From NCBI GenBank assembly GCA_037176885.1, contig JAWWNJ010000133.1:62001-126000 (forward strand): a stretch of DNA of 64,000 nucleotides, given 5' to 3'. A program made the position numbers and the translations under genes. Source of the DNA: Favolaschia claudopus (Eukaryota; Basidiomycota; Agaricomycetes; Agaricales; Mycenaceae). The notes beneath the pieces were generated by a model. The model had not been told where the DNA came from. It saw only the letters and a program-made list of their open reading frames with translations, and searched no databases. Positions 13,659 to 26,900 of the stretch are shown here, piece by piece (the first letter of the stretch is position 1; each line of letters begins with the position of its first letter).

Positions 13659-14845
13659 CGAATCGCTGTTGACAAGCACGACCACACAACTCGTTCGTCC
13701 TCGTCCCTGTCACCACTGTCGTCCATACGCCGCTCGCTGCCTGCCTGGGCACGGGACCGCCGCCTCCCGCGCCCTGCGACCTCCGGCCCGCTCCCCGTCT
13801 TCCTCACCCTCCTCACCCTCTCTTCGCTCATCACACCCTCCCCATCCCTCTACTTTCTGCACGACTCCTCCCTGTACACCCCGCCCCGACAGCCCACCAC
13901 CGGCCCGCCGATCACCACCAGCATCATCGTCCCCACCTTCCACGAACGCGCCAACATTGCTTCGCTCGTGGAGACGACGTATTCCGCGCTCCCACCACTG
14001 CTGGCGAAGGAGACGGAATTTGTGTTCGTTGATGACGATTCGCAGGATGGTACGGAAGAGGAAGTGGAGCGCCTTCGCGGGGAGGGGTATCCGAATCTGG
14101 AGATACTGGTGCGCGCGCGAGGCAGTGGGGAGAACGGGCTGAGTTCGGCTGTTATACGTGGATTCGAGCGGGCGAGGGGGACACGGCTCGTCGTCATGGA
14201 TGCGGATTTGCAGCATCCGCCTTCCGCGATACCTCACCTCCTCGATACGTTGGAGGAATACGCATCCCCGCTGGCGCTCGGGACGAGATACGGCAAGGGG
14301 GTGTCGATGGACAGGAATTGGCCTTTGTATAGAAGAGTTATCAGCTGGGGCGCGAGGATGCTGGCGAGACCATTGACGACGGCGAGTGATCCGATGACGG
14401 GGTTCTTTGCGTTGAAGAAAGAGGCGTTTGAAGCTTCGGCGCCGCTCTCCCCAATGGGATTCAAAATCGCGTTGGAGCTGCTGCTTTCCGTGCCGAAGGC
14501 GTCGAGACCGCCCGAGGTGCCGTATGCGTTCGGGGTGAGGACGCAGGGCGCGTCGAAGTTGGGGGCAAAGGTTATTGTTAAGTGCGTTCTTTCGTTTTCC
14601 TGTCTCTTTCTTCGTTTCATTTATTTCTATAATCTTGAAGATACGTTTTGCAATTGATCCACCTCTACCGTCGTGCCCTGGGCGTCTTCTGGCATATCCT
14701 CGTGGCGGGTGGGACCACAGGCGCAGTATGGGCTGCGAAGAAGGTGCTTGTGTTGAGGAGACGAGGCTTAGGAGGAAGGTTGACGGGGCAGAGAAGAGGT
14801 GGTGGGTTGTTACCGCTGTATCGGGATGAAATCAAGACACGTTGA
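13659..14845 (+). CDS. DPM1: Dolichol-phosphate mannosyltransferase-type glycosyltransferase (GT2)
   Basis: Enzymes of this family move mannose from GDP-mannose to dolichyl phosphate at the ER membrane, the donor for N-glycans, O-mannosylation and GPI anchors. The fold starts with SIIVPTFHERANI, then VDDDSQDGT, the metal-binding DADLQHPP, and the SKLG motif before the membrane-proximal end. Exon 13659-14581 joins 14641-14845 in phase through a GTGCGT...AAG intron. The C-terminus has a hydrophobic stretch (FWHILVAGGTTGAVWAAKK) followed by a basic tail, suggesting a self-anchored form. No ATG lies in the first exon's frame downstream of the in-frame stop at 13656. One model that closes is an ATG-only exon at 13150-13152 followed by a GTGAGC donor and an intron holding the 277-bp MITE, giving 376 residues; this is inference. 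A DPM1-like paralogue is possible, so the symbol is tentative. Confidence 0.75.
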
Positions 14846-17800
14846 GTGTTTGCTCTTCTGAGTTCTTTCCCTCGTTTTGCTGTTATTGTATCGAGGTGTG
14901 CAATCGGCCTGCTAAACCATGGGTTATCCAAGCCCATGGTATCTTTTGCGCGCTCAGATAAATGTGTTCGAGACCACTCATACCCTTCAAAGGTGAGTGA
15001 ATTTACTGCAGTGTGGTTAATCCCTAACCATCACTGGACCTTCGCTTATAATCCAGCCTTTTCTTTCTATCTATTGTTTTTCTTTCGACACACTCCGCAT
15101 GATGGCGATTTCTTTGGGTCGTCCTTCGTATGGGTCGGTGGCGTTGCCTTTCGACAACAGCCGAACAAATCCAACAACCTATCAACTGACCGACCCAATC
15201 GTCCCCTGACTAATTCCCCTCTTTCTTTTGTCGCGCTGGCGGCGCTGCATGTCAACGCAACCTATAATTTGAGATAGAACCCACGCATCGCATTCAAAAA
15301 CGAGATATCATTTTCGTTCAACCCTTCGCATTGTATTAGTTGTAAAATTGGAGTCTCGTGAAGCCCGTACAAAGGTGATCTACGATGTCCCATCTTTCAA
15401 ATCAGAAATCTGTACCACTGTGCGAGAAACGCGATATGGGCGACGACTGCGCCCTTGCTCCCACTATACCTCATTCAATCCAGGCATAGAACCAACTCAA
15501 ACTATTCAACGTTGAGTTTTAGGGGGCGAGCATGCGTAGAGAAAAGGACAGCATGACTGACTTCAGCACTTCATATGGCACTCTTCAGGAGTCCCCGTGA
15601 AACAACAGCAGTCGTCGGGAGCCTTGACTCGGACACCCGAAAGAGAAACTGGGTCCATGGGAATCGGTGCAGAAATTTTGTCGCGCCGGGTGCAACGACA
15701 GCACAATCGGACTCGGTATCGGTTAGTGGAAGCTTCGCTCCGACTGCGAAAGAGATGAGGACTGGCCCAAGGCAGAGGGCGAGGGTGAGGATGGAGAAAG
15801 CTGGTATTTTCTGTTGGTAGTGGCCAGTACGGTTGGTCGAATTCTCGCCGTGTATCCGGATCCGAGAGAAAGCTCCTTGCTTTCACGAAGAATCAGAAAT
15901 AAGCTTATCTGTGTACCTCTCATTGATAGTAGCCAGCATCGCCAGATTGAGTCCAGTTATCCCGGTCAAGCGAAAAAAATCGAACAAAACGAAAATCCTT
16001 GATCTCAAAGCATAACCCCTGCCGCCGAATCGAACGGCTTATCCACTTGACAGCAGTAGTGTTCAAGGTCCCAGACATGCGGCCGTGGACGCGCTCCGAG
16101 CGCTGGCAGGGTTCGGTGTAGCGTTGTTTCAACGACGAATAATCGTAAAGAGTCAGAACTCTGGATCAGGACGGCGTGCATTCGTCGAGAGGGGTAGATA
16201 CGCTAGATTCCAATGAGGCAGAGCGGCGTCTAAGATTAGGAATTACATGTAGATTTGGATAAGAATGAGCACACCAAGTTTAACTGCAACGTTCCTCGAA
16301 CAATATTGGGCATCAAATCAAGCCGACCGGCGAGCCCCTAGCACAGTACAAAAAGATCGCCCGTTTGAAGGGGAGAAACACCAGCTCAGTCACGGTCATA
16401 GATCCGCAGAACGATTGAAGAAATGTCGGTCCTGGGTTGAAGAAGAAGCCAAGATCGAAATACACGGGGGCAAGTGAGCCGAGAGAACATGGAATTACAG
16501 GAATGAAGGTGGAATCATAATGGCGGGGAAGTAGCGCGGATGTCGTTATGGAGAAGGGATACGATACGTTGAAAGTCGTAAGTGTGGGTGGAAGAGAGTT
16601 GGTCTGGGCGGGCGTTCCGTTCGAAGGAGACGGGCGATGGTAGGGATCCTACGAGCGTAGGGAGAGGCGCGTTGGAATTAAGTGTGCTGCAGAAAGAACC
16701 TTCGCCGTTGAAGGGGAGAAACCCAAGCCCAGTGACATCGATGGAATATATCCGTGGATCATGGGCGTTTCAATGAGCAGAGAGGATGTGGGTATTGCGT
16801 TGAAGATGTCAAGAGTAGAGTCAAGCAGATCAGGGACCGCAACTTGTGGAATTACAAGAACGGCGAAGCAGCGTAGATGTCGTGCGTTATGAGAGGGGGA
16901 TACAATACATCGGAAGTCATAGATATCAGTGAAGGCCTTGACCTTGGGACCGCAAGAATCGACTTGAGTTCACAAAACCTGCAATATAATAAAACAGGCT
17001 CGTCATCCAATGTAAATGATAGAATCGGGGAAGTGCAAGACACACCTCCGAGTCGGTGAAGCGCAACCATTCCAGCTCCACCGTTAATTAACGGTACTCT
17101 TCCAATCCGTTATCATTCTAGCTCATGTTCTTGAGGCTCGAAGTTGGTTTCAACTCCGAAACAGCGGTCGGAAGCCTGTTCATTCGATGTATAAATTTGT
17201 ATTGTCCGAGTCGTTGCCAAATCATTACAGCGGAAGAGGATTGAGACGGGCGAGCAATACATTTGAGAGAGACAACTCCAAAATGTAGAATGCCGGAGGA
17301 CTTCGTGGGCGATAGTGGCACCGCCGCCGCCGTGGTCGTTGAGGAAGAAGAGCGTGATGTGTTGGTTTGATTGGCAAGATCGTCATCAGATATCGGTAAA
17401 CAAACGCGGCTTGTCCCGAACGCTCATCTTCTCTCATCCTTTTTATTGTAGACCTATCGCCTGCTTTCTATCTCCTGACTCTGGGTATCTGCTTACTATT
17501 GCAACTCATGGTGCGCACCCTCTGAGGGTGTTCCCTCTCGCGAAACCGAAGTTCGGAAGACTGGTACTTGAAAAATTCACTATCCCCTAAATTCAATGTC
17601 CACGCAGCAGCGTCTCCAGAAAACAACACTTGTGCTCCATGAACGCATGAACCTTGATCGGTTCACCTACGGCGATACCTATGTCCACTGAGGAAGGCGT
17701 TTACGCCCCCGACTACATGATGCCGCTGGTCTCGCCCCATCAGTGTCTATTCCTCGGCATCCAATCTCCTGCACCGGCCTCCGCAAAGACGAACTCGGCA

Positions 17801-18402
17801 AAACTTTCCTCGTCTCTGTCTGCCGAAACGCCGTTACAGAGAATCAGGTGGCTATTTACTCAACTTTCACTATGCTTGACGAAGAGAAGAATTACATTGC
17901 CAGAATTCGTCGATCTTAGACTGACTATGAACTTCAAATCGGCATCGAAGTCACCACCCCGCATATTCTTTCCAGGCTATCCACATATCATCACTTTCAA
18001 TGTAGTCCGCTGGGAGATGATTTTTCACATAATCCAACATGTCCATTGGTGCGTCCGGGAATGTCTGCCAGTTCCAATCTCGTGTCGAAAATCAAAGCGA
18101 CTATATGTGAAAACCGACACACCTGGAGCCACTTCAATATGTTATGCCAGTGATGATACTGATTACGTGGGTGGCTCTCGAGAGTTCTCAGAGGCTGATG
18201 CACCGTGACGACGGTCAGCCCGGAAGTGTTTGAATCATCGTGAATGAGGGAGGAAATGTGTTCTTGATTGCGGCGCAGAACATTGAGAAGATCAGGAGCC
18301 GGTGGACATGTTCGCAAAATATATGACCAGGAAGGTGGAACCCGAAACCTATATATGTGATAGAAATGCGGCGGAAATACAACGTGATGTAAATATCATA
18401 AC
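14846..18402. other. Gene-poor interval with diverged repeats
   Basis: I found no gene model that closes. Short pieces on both strands look coding-like, for example a Cys-rich minus-strand end near 15563-15640 and a plus-strand piece at 17690-17850, but none has consistent splicing. A tandem duplication of about 345 bp is visible at 16350-17035. Confidence 0.35.
16350..17035. repeat. Diverged tandem duplication, period ~345 bp
   Basis: TTGAAGGGGAGAAAC occurs near 16366 and again near 16708. The block at 16501-16581 (TAGCGCGGATGTCGTTATG) matches the block at 16846-16921 (TAGCGTAGATGTCGTGCGTT). The copies differ by many substitutions and small gaps, so the duplication is old. Confidence 0.5.
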
Positions 18403-21385
18403 TCACCGGCTCCCTGTTGTTCCAATTTTCTCCAAACACCATATTGCAGTCGCCTCCAGCGTAGGATCAGGATGAAGATCGCGAATTCGTGTCGAATGTG
18501 CGACAGCCCAAGGGAAGCCATCCCCTGGGTTGTGATCTCTCTCTTCCCGCAAGACAGGGGAGAGGATGGCTCGGATGTCTTTGTCTGAGAAATGTCGAAT
18601 TTCGGCATTCATCATGATGAAGGCATCTCTTTCAAGAGCCAGTATTTTCTCCGTTATCGGCAGAGACGCGAGCCGATACATGTGCATGATTCTAACGAGG
18701 TCAGGAGATGTGATTGACCGAACGAACTCGACGCTGGGGAGATAAGATTCGGAGATCCTTGGGTCGTGTATTGAGCTAAGGGCGTAATGGCATCGAGTAA
18801 TGAATACCGCGATGAAGAAGTTTATTGCCCATTGTTCAATCAAACCAACGGGTGCTTGTTGTACCTAGTAGCAATTACATCAAGCAGAACACATGTTAGC
18901 CAGAAGGGTGTGCGTACTTCAAGCCAGTCAGTAAATCGTTCACAGGAGTTCTTCGGAAAGCGAGGCTGCAATATTACCTCCAATTTTGTATCATACAGGA
19001 GAGAGGTTAATTTTGGAGTAAGCTGTATGTTTGTGAGGAATAGCAGACATTCAGCGAAATATCTTGCAATCATCAGCGAACCGTAGTGCGAATCTGAGAG
19101 GAGACTCACTGCGGCAGATACATCTCGTCGGTGTGGCTCGAATTGTGGGACAGGGCCTCCAGCGTATCCGCTGCGAGATTCTCTTGGTCTTTATCGCTGA
19201 AGTGAAATTTTCGAGAGCGGCTGGGATCCCAGAGAAAGTCGAGAAACGAAGCATGGTATACAGAGAGGTATTGTTGTACAGCTTCTCCGTCTGAGCGATC
19301 TTCAATTCCGATCAGGGAATGAAGCCTTCGTATCATCAAAAGAATCTCTGTAGGCTTCAACCCAAGCAGCTGCCCTATCGGAGCGACTGGAACGCGGGCG
19401 GTATATTCAGCCGCAATGACTGCCAGAACACGAGAGAGCTGGGGTCGAGACGGAACCATGCTCAAAATCTGAAGGTACAACTCGTCCAATGCGGAGAAGG
19501 GCGACACATAGTCAGGGTCCTCTTGCTGTGATTGAAGTTGAGTAACTATTGCTAGACGTTCGATCGGGTCGAAGTCACTGTCCTCCACGAATCTGATAAC
19601 TGTGGCAGCATAGATGAAGTGACCAGAAGATTCCCTGATTAAATGACGAATGATTTTGTCCTCGGGCCAAGGACAGGAAATGCTAGCCATTTCGGCGTGA
19701 GTGTCGCGTATTCGTTCGAATTCGTCGGTCAGATAGACCCGAACGTCTTCATAGGAGCCTTGGACGTTTAGGTGCTTCGCACAGGAAAGCACACCCTCGT
19801 TGAACACTTGTTTGATGTGAGCCTCTGGCCTGCTGGCAATAAGAACGCGTAGCATGGGCAGGGATGCAATGAATTCAGGGAGGGAGCGCAATATCTCCTG
19901 TTGCCGGGCTTCGCCTTCGCATTCATCGAGCCCGTCAATCACAATGACCAAGTTACAGTCATTGGAAGTATCGGCGTCATGGTATGGGTCGATTATGAGT
20001 CGCTGGAGTTGAGCAGGAAGCGATTTGTTGACTAGGGCGGGATCAGATGTCAAGCGCATCGCGAGAGCAGCTTTGAAGGAGGGAGATATTAGAGCAAGCT
20101 GATAAGCGATTGTCGGCCAGAGTTTGGTGGCGTCTTTACGAGACAGGTGCCCTCTCCTGAAAAAAAAGCTGCCGGCGAGACAGGTTCGGGCTTGGAGGTC
20201 CTCGCAGAAAGACTGGGCGATGGCGGACTTGCCGGTCCCTGCGGGGCCGTACATCCAGAGAATCTGCCGCGCGGATTCACGGGTATCTTTCGACCAGGCC
20301 GTTAGATGCTCGAGGATTGTCACCCGGGTATTTGGGTGACAAGGCGCACGGGTAAAGCTGTCGGAGGCGTCGTGAGTGGCGTCGGAGGCAGATGCGTTGT
20401 ACAAGATGCGAAGCGCTAACTCTCCCGTGAGACAATAGAAGGAGGAAGGAGGACATATTTGGGAACTGCGTACCGGCATCGGTCTGTAGAATGATGCATC
20501 CATCCATCATCGGTAAAATACAAGAAGCAAAGGCGCACATACGTTCGAGTTATCGATCTTGTTATCGATTGACATAGTAATCTCGAGCTGACATTGCATT
20601 AGGAAAAGCTCGATTATATATAGCAGCATACGTACATGGAAAGATTTGAGTCGTGCGTCGATTCTCCGCATAGAGCTCTCGATTATTTCGATATCTTGAT
20701 CACTCTCTAGGACTTTCTTCAGCGTGCTCCTTTTCGACAAGGAGTCTAGGTCGGCCAATTCGGTGAACAAGTACCTTAGGCAAAGGATCACAGTAAGCGG
20801 GACAGATGCCAAAGGAAAAGAGAAACGGCGAAATAATGATACGTACTCAGAAAAGACGCGAATCCGGGTCTTTGCTTTGGCGGACAGGGTTTCTGGCAGT
20901 GCCGCGTTGACGACGTCTACGTGGTGCGAGACTTGCTCGAACAGAGCAAGGAAGTGGTCGTCGTTTTCGGATACGGCCTAAGTAGATTTAGCGCCTAGAA
21001 TAGAATGGAATACGAGAAGGAAGTCATGGTGCTTGCCGTGGCCAGATCGATGACAGTATTGACGACATTGAAGGGGATTTGGAAAGGCGAGCCTTCGAGC
21101 ATCGGCTCGACCTTGCTGAGTAGGAGGATGAGTCCGGATTTGAGCGTTCGAAGATGATTTGACTGGAGGACGGTGTTGGGTAATCCTGGGTATTTGGAGA
21201 GGGTGTTTCCGTGAAGACAAGCCAGGGATAAAGAAAGGATACGCACTTTTAGGAGTGCTGTCCGCTGACTCGGAGCCCTGGGAGATAGCGACAGCCGTAG
21301 TGTTTCTCCCCGATTGCTTCTGCCCTGGTTTTGGTTTCGGAGTTCTTGTAAACCACCGGGCGAGAAGGGCTTTGAGTGCGTTCAT
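18403..21385 (-). CDS. NACHT-domain NTPase (NLR-like), 843 aa, nine exons
   Basis: Exons 21385-21247, 21185-21037, 20977-20847, 20774-20636, 20587-20543, 20483-20474, 20421-19110, 19062-18918 and 18864-18403 close exactly in phase. Residues 1-200 form a helical bundle, with the pattern STLKKVLESDQDIEIIESSM typical of the four-helix region at the start of many basidiomycete NLR-like proteins. The NACHT domain follows: Walker A GPAGTGKSA near residue 265, Walker B VIVIDGLDECEG, and sensor-like LRVLIASRPEAH. The rest is helical, without visible WD40 or ankyrin repeats, so it may be a short form. Such STAND NTPases are thought to act in self/non-self recognition or programmed cell death; that role is inferred from the family. 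Intron 2 has a GC donor (GCAAGC) and exon 6 is only 10 nt. The stop at 18403-18405 overlaps a GTGAGT, so one more exon cannot be excluded. Confidence 0.85.
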
Positions 21386-21722
21386 GGTAAGTCACCGCTG
21401 TAATCTTTCTGCTTCAATGCGTGCAGTCGTTGTCGTCGTCGTGGTTAGGGGCAAGAAGAAGGAGTTGAGAAGGAGACAATGCCACGAGGCCTGTCAATCA
21501 AACAAAAAACAAGGGCCCAGAATTCGTGTGCTGTGTGAAGTGAACACCTCACGCGAGTTTTGATTGGATAGCGATGAATCGCTATTGAGGGTAGGCAAGG
21601 CATTGTCAGATATGAGACTCCATGAACAGAGGTAAAAGTAACTGTCCTCATGTGATATCCAGTGGATGATTTCAGTAATTTTCTCTGGTTAGGTGGGCAG
21701 TTCATAGAATCACGATTCACAG

Positions 21723-23532
21723 TCAATCATGATGGTCTGTTGGAACGCGAAGCTGAGAAGATGTTGTCGAGTGCAGCTTCTCCCGACTCAGCCCGAAGAA
21801 AGGAAGAGGCTTAGTAGAACGTTCGAGGTTGATTTCCTGTAAATACAATTGAGTTTTGTCGTTGAGGTAGAATTCGAAATGCGGAGAAGTCCATACCTTC
21901 TTGCAAGGCGTTGCATATCTGTCAATTGTCACCCGTTCGACCCTCCGAGCCCACACACGGAAAGCGAGACCGCCATCGTGTGAGTCGTTGAGTTTGAATT
22001 CAAACAAAAACTCCGAGAGCGCGGCGTCTCGTTCGCGTTCAACACAGGGTTCGATAGGTGTTGCTATGAACTGGAAAATACGCTCGATGAATGGAACGAG
22101 GAAAGCGAGGAGTGGGGTCCATTTACCTTTCGTCAAGACCCCAAGGGTTGGGATTGGACTGAAGTTACAGCCTGGAGATCATGATTATTGAAAGATAGGC
22201 AAAAGAAAGAAATAATCCGTCAGTTGATTCCCATTTGCCCCGCGATAGAGTTAAGATAGATGCCGAGGGATTACAGGTTCGTCTAGGCATAAACTATATG
22301 CGCAGGAAACAAGGAATCAAATGTCGGAAAAAGAAAGAAAAAACTCAACGTACAGCATTAGAGGGTCGCCGAGAGTCGAACTCGGCCCGAGCAGCGTGCG
22401 GCAAGCTGGGTCGTACCATATTGTGAGCAGAATGTATAGGCCATCGACGCTGGTTCGATCTGTAACGGAGTTGTCAGTAAGTCGGCGACTTTGGGTGAGC
22501 GGAATGTGATACTGGAATCCGGTATTCAACGCAGAAACGTGGTGGAAACGGTTCGCGGAGAGTACGAACGAGAGCGAAGACGCGCAGAAAATCGTACATT
22601 AGGCAGTCTAGACCCCGCTGGGAGATGGATTCGAGATATTCGAGTTGGGTTTCTGTCCTGAGTGTGATCAAAAAGAACATCAGTAGGAGGTCAGTCGATG
22701 AGAGAAATAATGGAGCAGGCCGAATACCAAGGGAAGCAAGAAAATCCTTTCGAAAGCGTCAAAGCGTAGACGACGATATCGTCTAAACTTGATCCTTGCA
22801 CAGTTCAAGTTCAGCTTGTTCATCTTTGGAGAAGAGTTAGCGTAGTTTGATACACGGGGGATTTGGGTACTGTAAGATGCCAGACAGTAACAAGTAGAAC
22901 TCACCCTTTTGCTAGGAGACCGCGCGTCATGACTGCGAGCTCTGAATCCGAGATCCTCGTTGTCTATTCGAGATTAATGATCGCGGCTGAGATCTGGAGA
23001 GAGAAAGCAAGATAAATACGTCAGTGCCTTGGGGAATATATTCGCCGAGTCAACCAAAATGAACGGAGTCGATTTGATGCTGGTCGTGCAACTCAGAATA
23101 CAATAGAAGGAGCTAATATCAAGGTAAGATGAGCACGTTGCCAAGCCTTTGACGAAACAAAGAAACAAGTAAACGCGATGTTAGGCATACGACGATTCAG
23201 ATGCAGAGTGAAACAGGGACGAACTTACCCTTAATCGCAAATTGTCAAAGACGTAGGTCGAAAGCGAGCATGACTTCCCGCCAGCGAAACGAGCCCGTCT
23301 CCAGTAGGTGGGAGGTACGAGCAAACTGATATAGCGTCTGTCTTAGAGAGACTAAGTAAGTCTCCAGAGAAATCGGATACAGGACCAGCACAGTGATTTG
23401 AGAGGGTGGTAGCCAGAAAATAGTAGTTCCTAGTCGGAAGAAGTACGGAACGCATGCTAAACCAGCCAACGTTCTGCGAGTTGAGGTACTGCGCGGCGAA
23501 TGACCGAATAATTTGAAAATTGAAGATTTCAA
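21723..23532 (-). CDS. Multi-exon gene of unknown function, splicing unresolved
   Basis: A chain of coding-like pieces runs on the minus strand upstream of the NACHT gene. It starts with an ATG at 23532 (MKSSIFKLFGHSPRS), includes hydrophobic pieces near 23390 and 22730, and ends with a convincing final pair of exons. The last complete piece, about 22170-21897, contains LLAFLVPFIERIFQFIATP and joins across a GTATGG...ACAG intron to EINLERSTKPLPFFGLS, with a stop at 21723-21725. The middle exons could not be phased by eye, and more than one gene may be present. The mix of hydrophobic helices and short exons suggests a membrane protein; no family recognised. Confidence 0.35.
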
Positions 23533-23975
23533 GTAGGGTGTTGCAATTTGTTAAATTTGGATAGAGATAGTGATGTTAGTCGACCATAATGTCCTGAATT
23601 CCCAAAGAGCCGCATTCAACCGCCAGAGAACGAGTCCCAATATCGAGGTGGTGGTTCGGGAGCAAGAGAAGCAAGTTTATATCTGTTGTTTTCGAAAGCT
23701 GATCAAATCAAACCCTAACCCTTCGCTATGGCCTCCTGGTCTTGACCTCCATGACCCCGGAATTCTTTCGCTTTCTTTGGGCTTCAAGGACTTCTGGGAA
23801 CTCGCGCTGCTACTTATCTGGATACCTTGGAAGGATATAGCGACTTTGGCGGCTGTGTGGGACGTCGTACGTCTACCATTCTTTTGAAATCTTTTCCACA
23901 GGCTAATTTTTCTGCACCTTGGTGGTTCGAAGTACTCTAAATTTTGTAACTCAATACCCCCAACACTAGTCGACA

Positions 23976-26900
23976 ATGCCTCGTCTTGCCAACATCTTTG
24001 TGCGCCGCCAAAACGACTCCTCATCGCAACATTCTCATTCGCATGGATCACCGACGTCATCCACCTCGAATCTCGCCCACGCACCCTCTTTGTCGACGGC
24101 AGCGAGCTCTTCTACCACCCTGGAAGGCTACCTCTCGTTGCCAGCGCCATCCCAACCTATCCCCTCGTCCCCAAATGGCAAGAACAAAAATTCATCCAGC
24201 AGGAATGGACTCGGTGGTTTTTTTGGAAGGAAGAAAAGCCAGACCGTCTTGTCACCCACAAACTACGTGCAGGAAGAGCCTCAGCCCGCGTCTCTCTCTC
24301 GACCCTCCACTTCGTCGGCTTTGACGGCGCGTTCGGGCTCCTATGCAGCTCCGCCGCCTCCCTCAACGCTAAATCCCCCTCATCGCATGGGACCTGCGCT
24401 GAGTACGAGGAGCTTGCCAACGCTGCAGACTGCCTCCTCGTCGACGCTGCCGCTACATCCGCTCTCGCCCCTGTCGAGCGAGATGGTCGCGGGTGATAAA
24501 TCATCGGGGAATACGGGTAAGAGTGTGGGTGGCAAGAGCGGGCGGCGGTTCGCGTTTTGGACGCGGGGTGCGGAGGGTTCCTTGACGAAAGACGGAGAAC
24601 CGAACGGCGGAGGTGGACGGAACGAAGACGACGTTGGAGACGGGGACGCCTTCAATCTCCGCGCCTTCCGCCACATCGGACCCATTCCATCACCCATTCC
24701 CGACGCCTCTCCCTCCCCAACGTACTCGCAAGACGATGTACCCCGACGACCGCGTCCGAGGGAGAGAGGCGGGAGCGATGCCAGCAATGCGAGTAGTCGT
24801 ATAAGTGTGGCGGCATTTCGGGAGGCGGTGGCAAGGAGGGAGAGGGAGACGGGGAGGATGTCGCCGTCGCTTGGGGTAGTAGGAGGAGCTGGATCAACGG
24901 TATCCAATGTAGTTTCTGCCACCGGTGAGCCTTTTTCTCATCCATTCATCTCAGGATTTTCGTTTCGTTTGACGATTTATCCTGGCCCTTAATTTCTTCC
25001 TGTCATACATTTCCTTATAACACACTAATTAACCCATTCTCCTCCCAGCCACCCCTCAACCCTCCTTCTCATCTACACCAGCCCGCTCCTTCTCTCCTTC
25101 TCCACATCCCCCCATCGCCGCCGCTCGTCCACGCCGACAACTTCCTGCCTCCGCCACGCCCACCGACGCCGCCACTTCCGAACACGAAAGCGACTCAGAC
25201 TCGGACAATACTCCACTCGCGACGCTCCTCCCGCCTCGACGGCCCGGGAGCGCGATGTCGGCGGGGTCCGCAATTAGTCTCGCGCCCAGCTCGCGCGCAA
25301 ACCCCAAGCCGAAACCATTAATCGACATCGCAGCGTTGACAGCCGCGAAGCCCGGTGTGGTGAGCGTGAATAAGGAGGAGAATGGGGATGGGTTCACTGG
25401 TGGCGGTATGCTCGGTGGTGGTGGCAGCCGACGGGGTGAACAGCAGACGCCGGTATTGACTTCGCGCTCGCCGCCTGTGAGGAGCTTGACGGCCGACGCG
25501 GATTCGCCGAAGACGGGCTTGGTGCATTTCCCGTCGCCGCCTTCGAGTCCGGTGAGGGAGGTGCCGCCGTCGTCTGCGAGTTTGTCAGTGAATTCGTCAA
25601 CGGAGGGTTCGGGCGCAAATGTGAAGATGAAGACAGAGGGCGTGAGCGAGAGGCTGAGGGCGGTGGTGGGCGCTGGGGAGGAGGAGAAGGGGAAGGGCGG
25701 AGATCTCGGACAAATCGTCAAGTGGGCACCAAACCTGTCTCCACGACCGACTGACGCTCAGAAGAAACTTACCTCCACCACCACCACGATACCCCCGTCC
25801 CATCTCAACCCCAACCCTCCACCACCCGCCTCTACCGCCTCTCCTTCATCCTCTTCCACCACCTCGGCTCGTAAAACGTTCCACCGGCGCTCGTCAAGCG
25901 ACATCATCTCCGCTGCGCCGAAACGTACATGGGCGGACGAGCAGAACGACACATATCGCGATAGCGTCTTAGCGCATGACCTAGCGGCGATGCTCGGCGG
26001 TGGTATCGCTCTCGTTAGTGTGGGGTTAGACGACGAGGAAGGTGCGGGTGGAAGCCTACTTGACAGCCCTGCTGCTGGAGGGGAGACCAAGATACGTGTC
26101 GAAGAGCAAGACAGGGAAGAAAGAAATGTCTTACCGCCGATCGTGATCCACCAGCGCTCGCCTTCGCCTGCATTTAGCGTTACGTCGCGGCCTGTGCATG
26201 TGCAGAAGAGGAGCGTTGGGGCGGGGGTGGAGCTCGGTGGTAGTAATGGGAGGAGGAGCGATATAGCGCTGCAGACGAGGGAGAGGACCGGTAGTACGGT
26301 GATACAGCCGTCTTCGTCTTCATACTCGACGGTGACTGGTACAGTCGGTCTTTTGGAGAGATCTGAAGCTTCGACTGCCTCATCCTTGACGTCTGCGGCG
26401 ACGTTAGGTTCCCGTGCCCCAGCCTCTCCTTCTTCGAGCCCTCCGGCCAACGTGCACGTCGGTGTATCGGCGAGAAAGCCGCTTGCAGAGCGGGACAGTC
26501 AGTCTCGACATCGAAGTAGTATGATGACGCCCCTGGTCCAGCAATCGCAGCTGAAGGTCATGTCACCGACCCTTCGCAGCAGTACTCTGCCCCCTTCTGC
26601 CTCTACACCTTCGACGTCATTCAGCCAATCCTCCTCCCGCGCCAACCTCGCCCCTCCGTCGCTGCGTACCGCCGCGAGCAACAGCTCACTATCTTCTGGT
26701 TCGTCAAAGCTTCCTGCGAGCTTGACCACCGATCCTCCCCCTCGCCGACCATTCGTCCCATCCGGACGTCTCAGCCCGACTAGCTCGACGGGTGAATCGA
26801 GCAGCGACCCCGCGCTGTTGACGCCGTGGGACTGGAGCGACACGGGCACCAGTAGCGGGGAGGAGAGAGGACGGTGGAGGGGTGGGGTTCGTGAGTTGGT

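Noticed and set aside
14846..15277. 143-codon frame downstream of the mannosyltransferase gene
   Set aside because: Starts right after the stop codon, probably 3' untranslated sequence; no motif.
15563..15886. Cys-rich minus-strand end that could suggest a small secreted protein
   Set aside because: No signal peptide in the same frame and no splice model that joins a hydrophobic start to the Cys-rich end.
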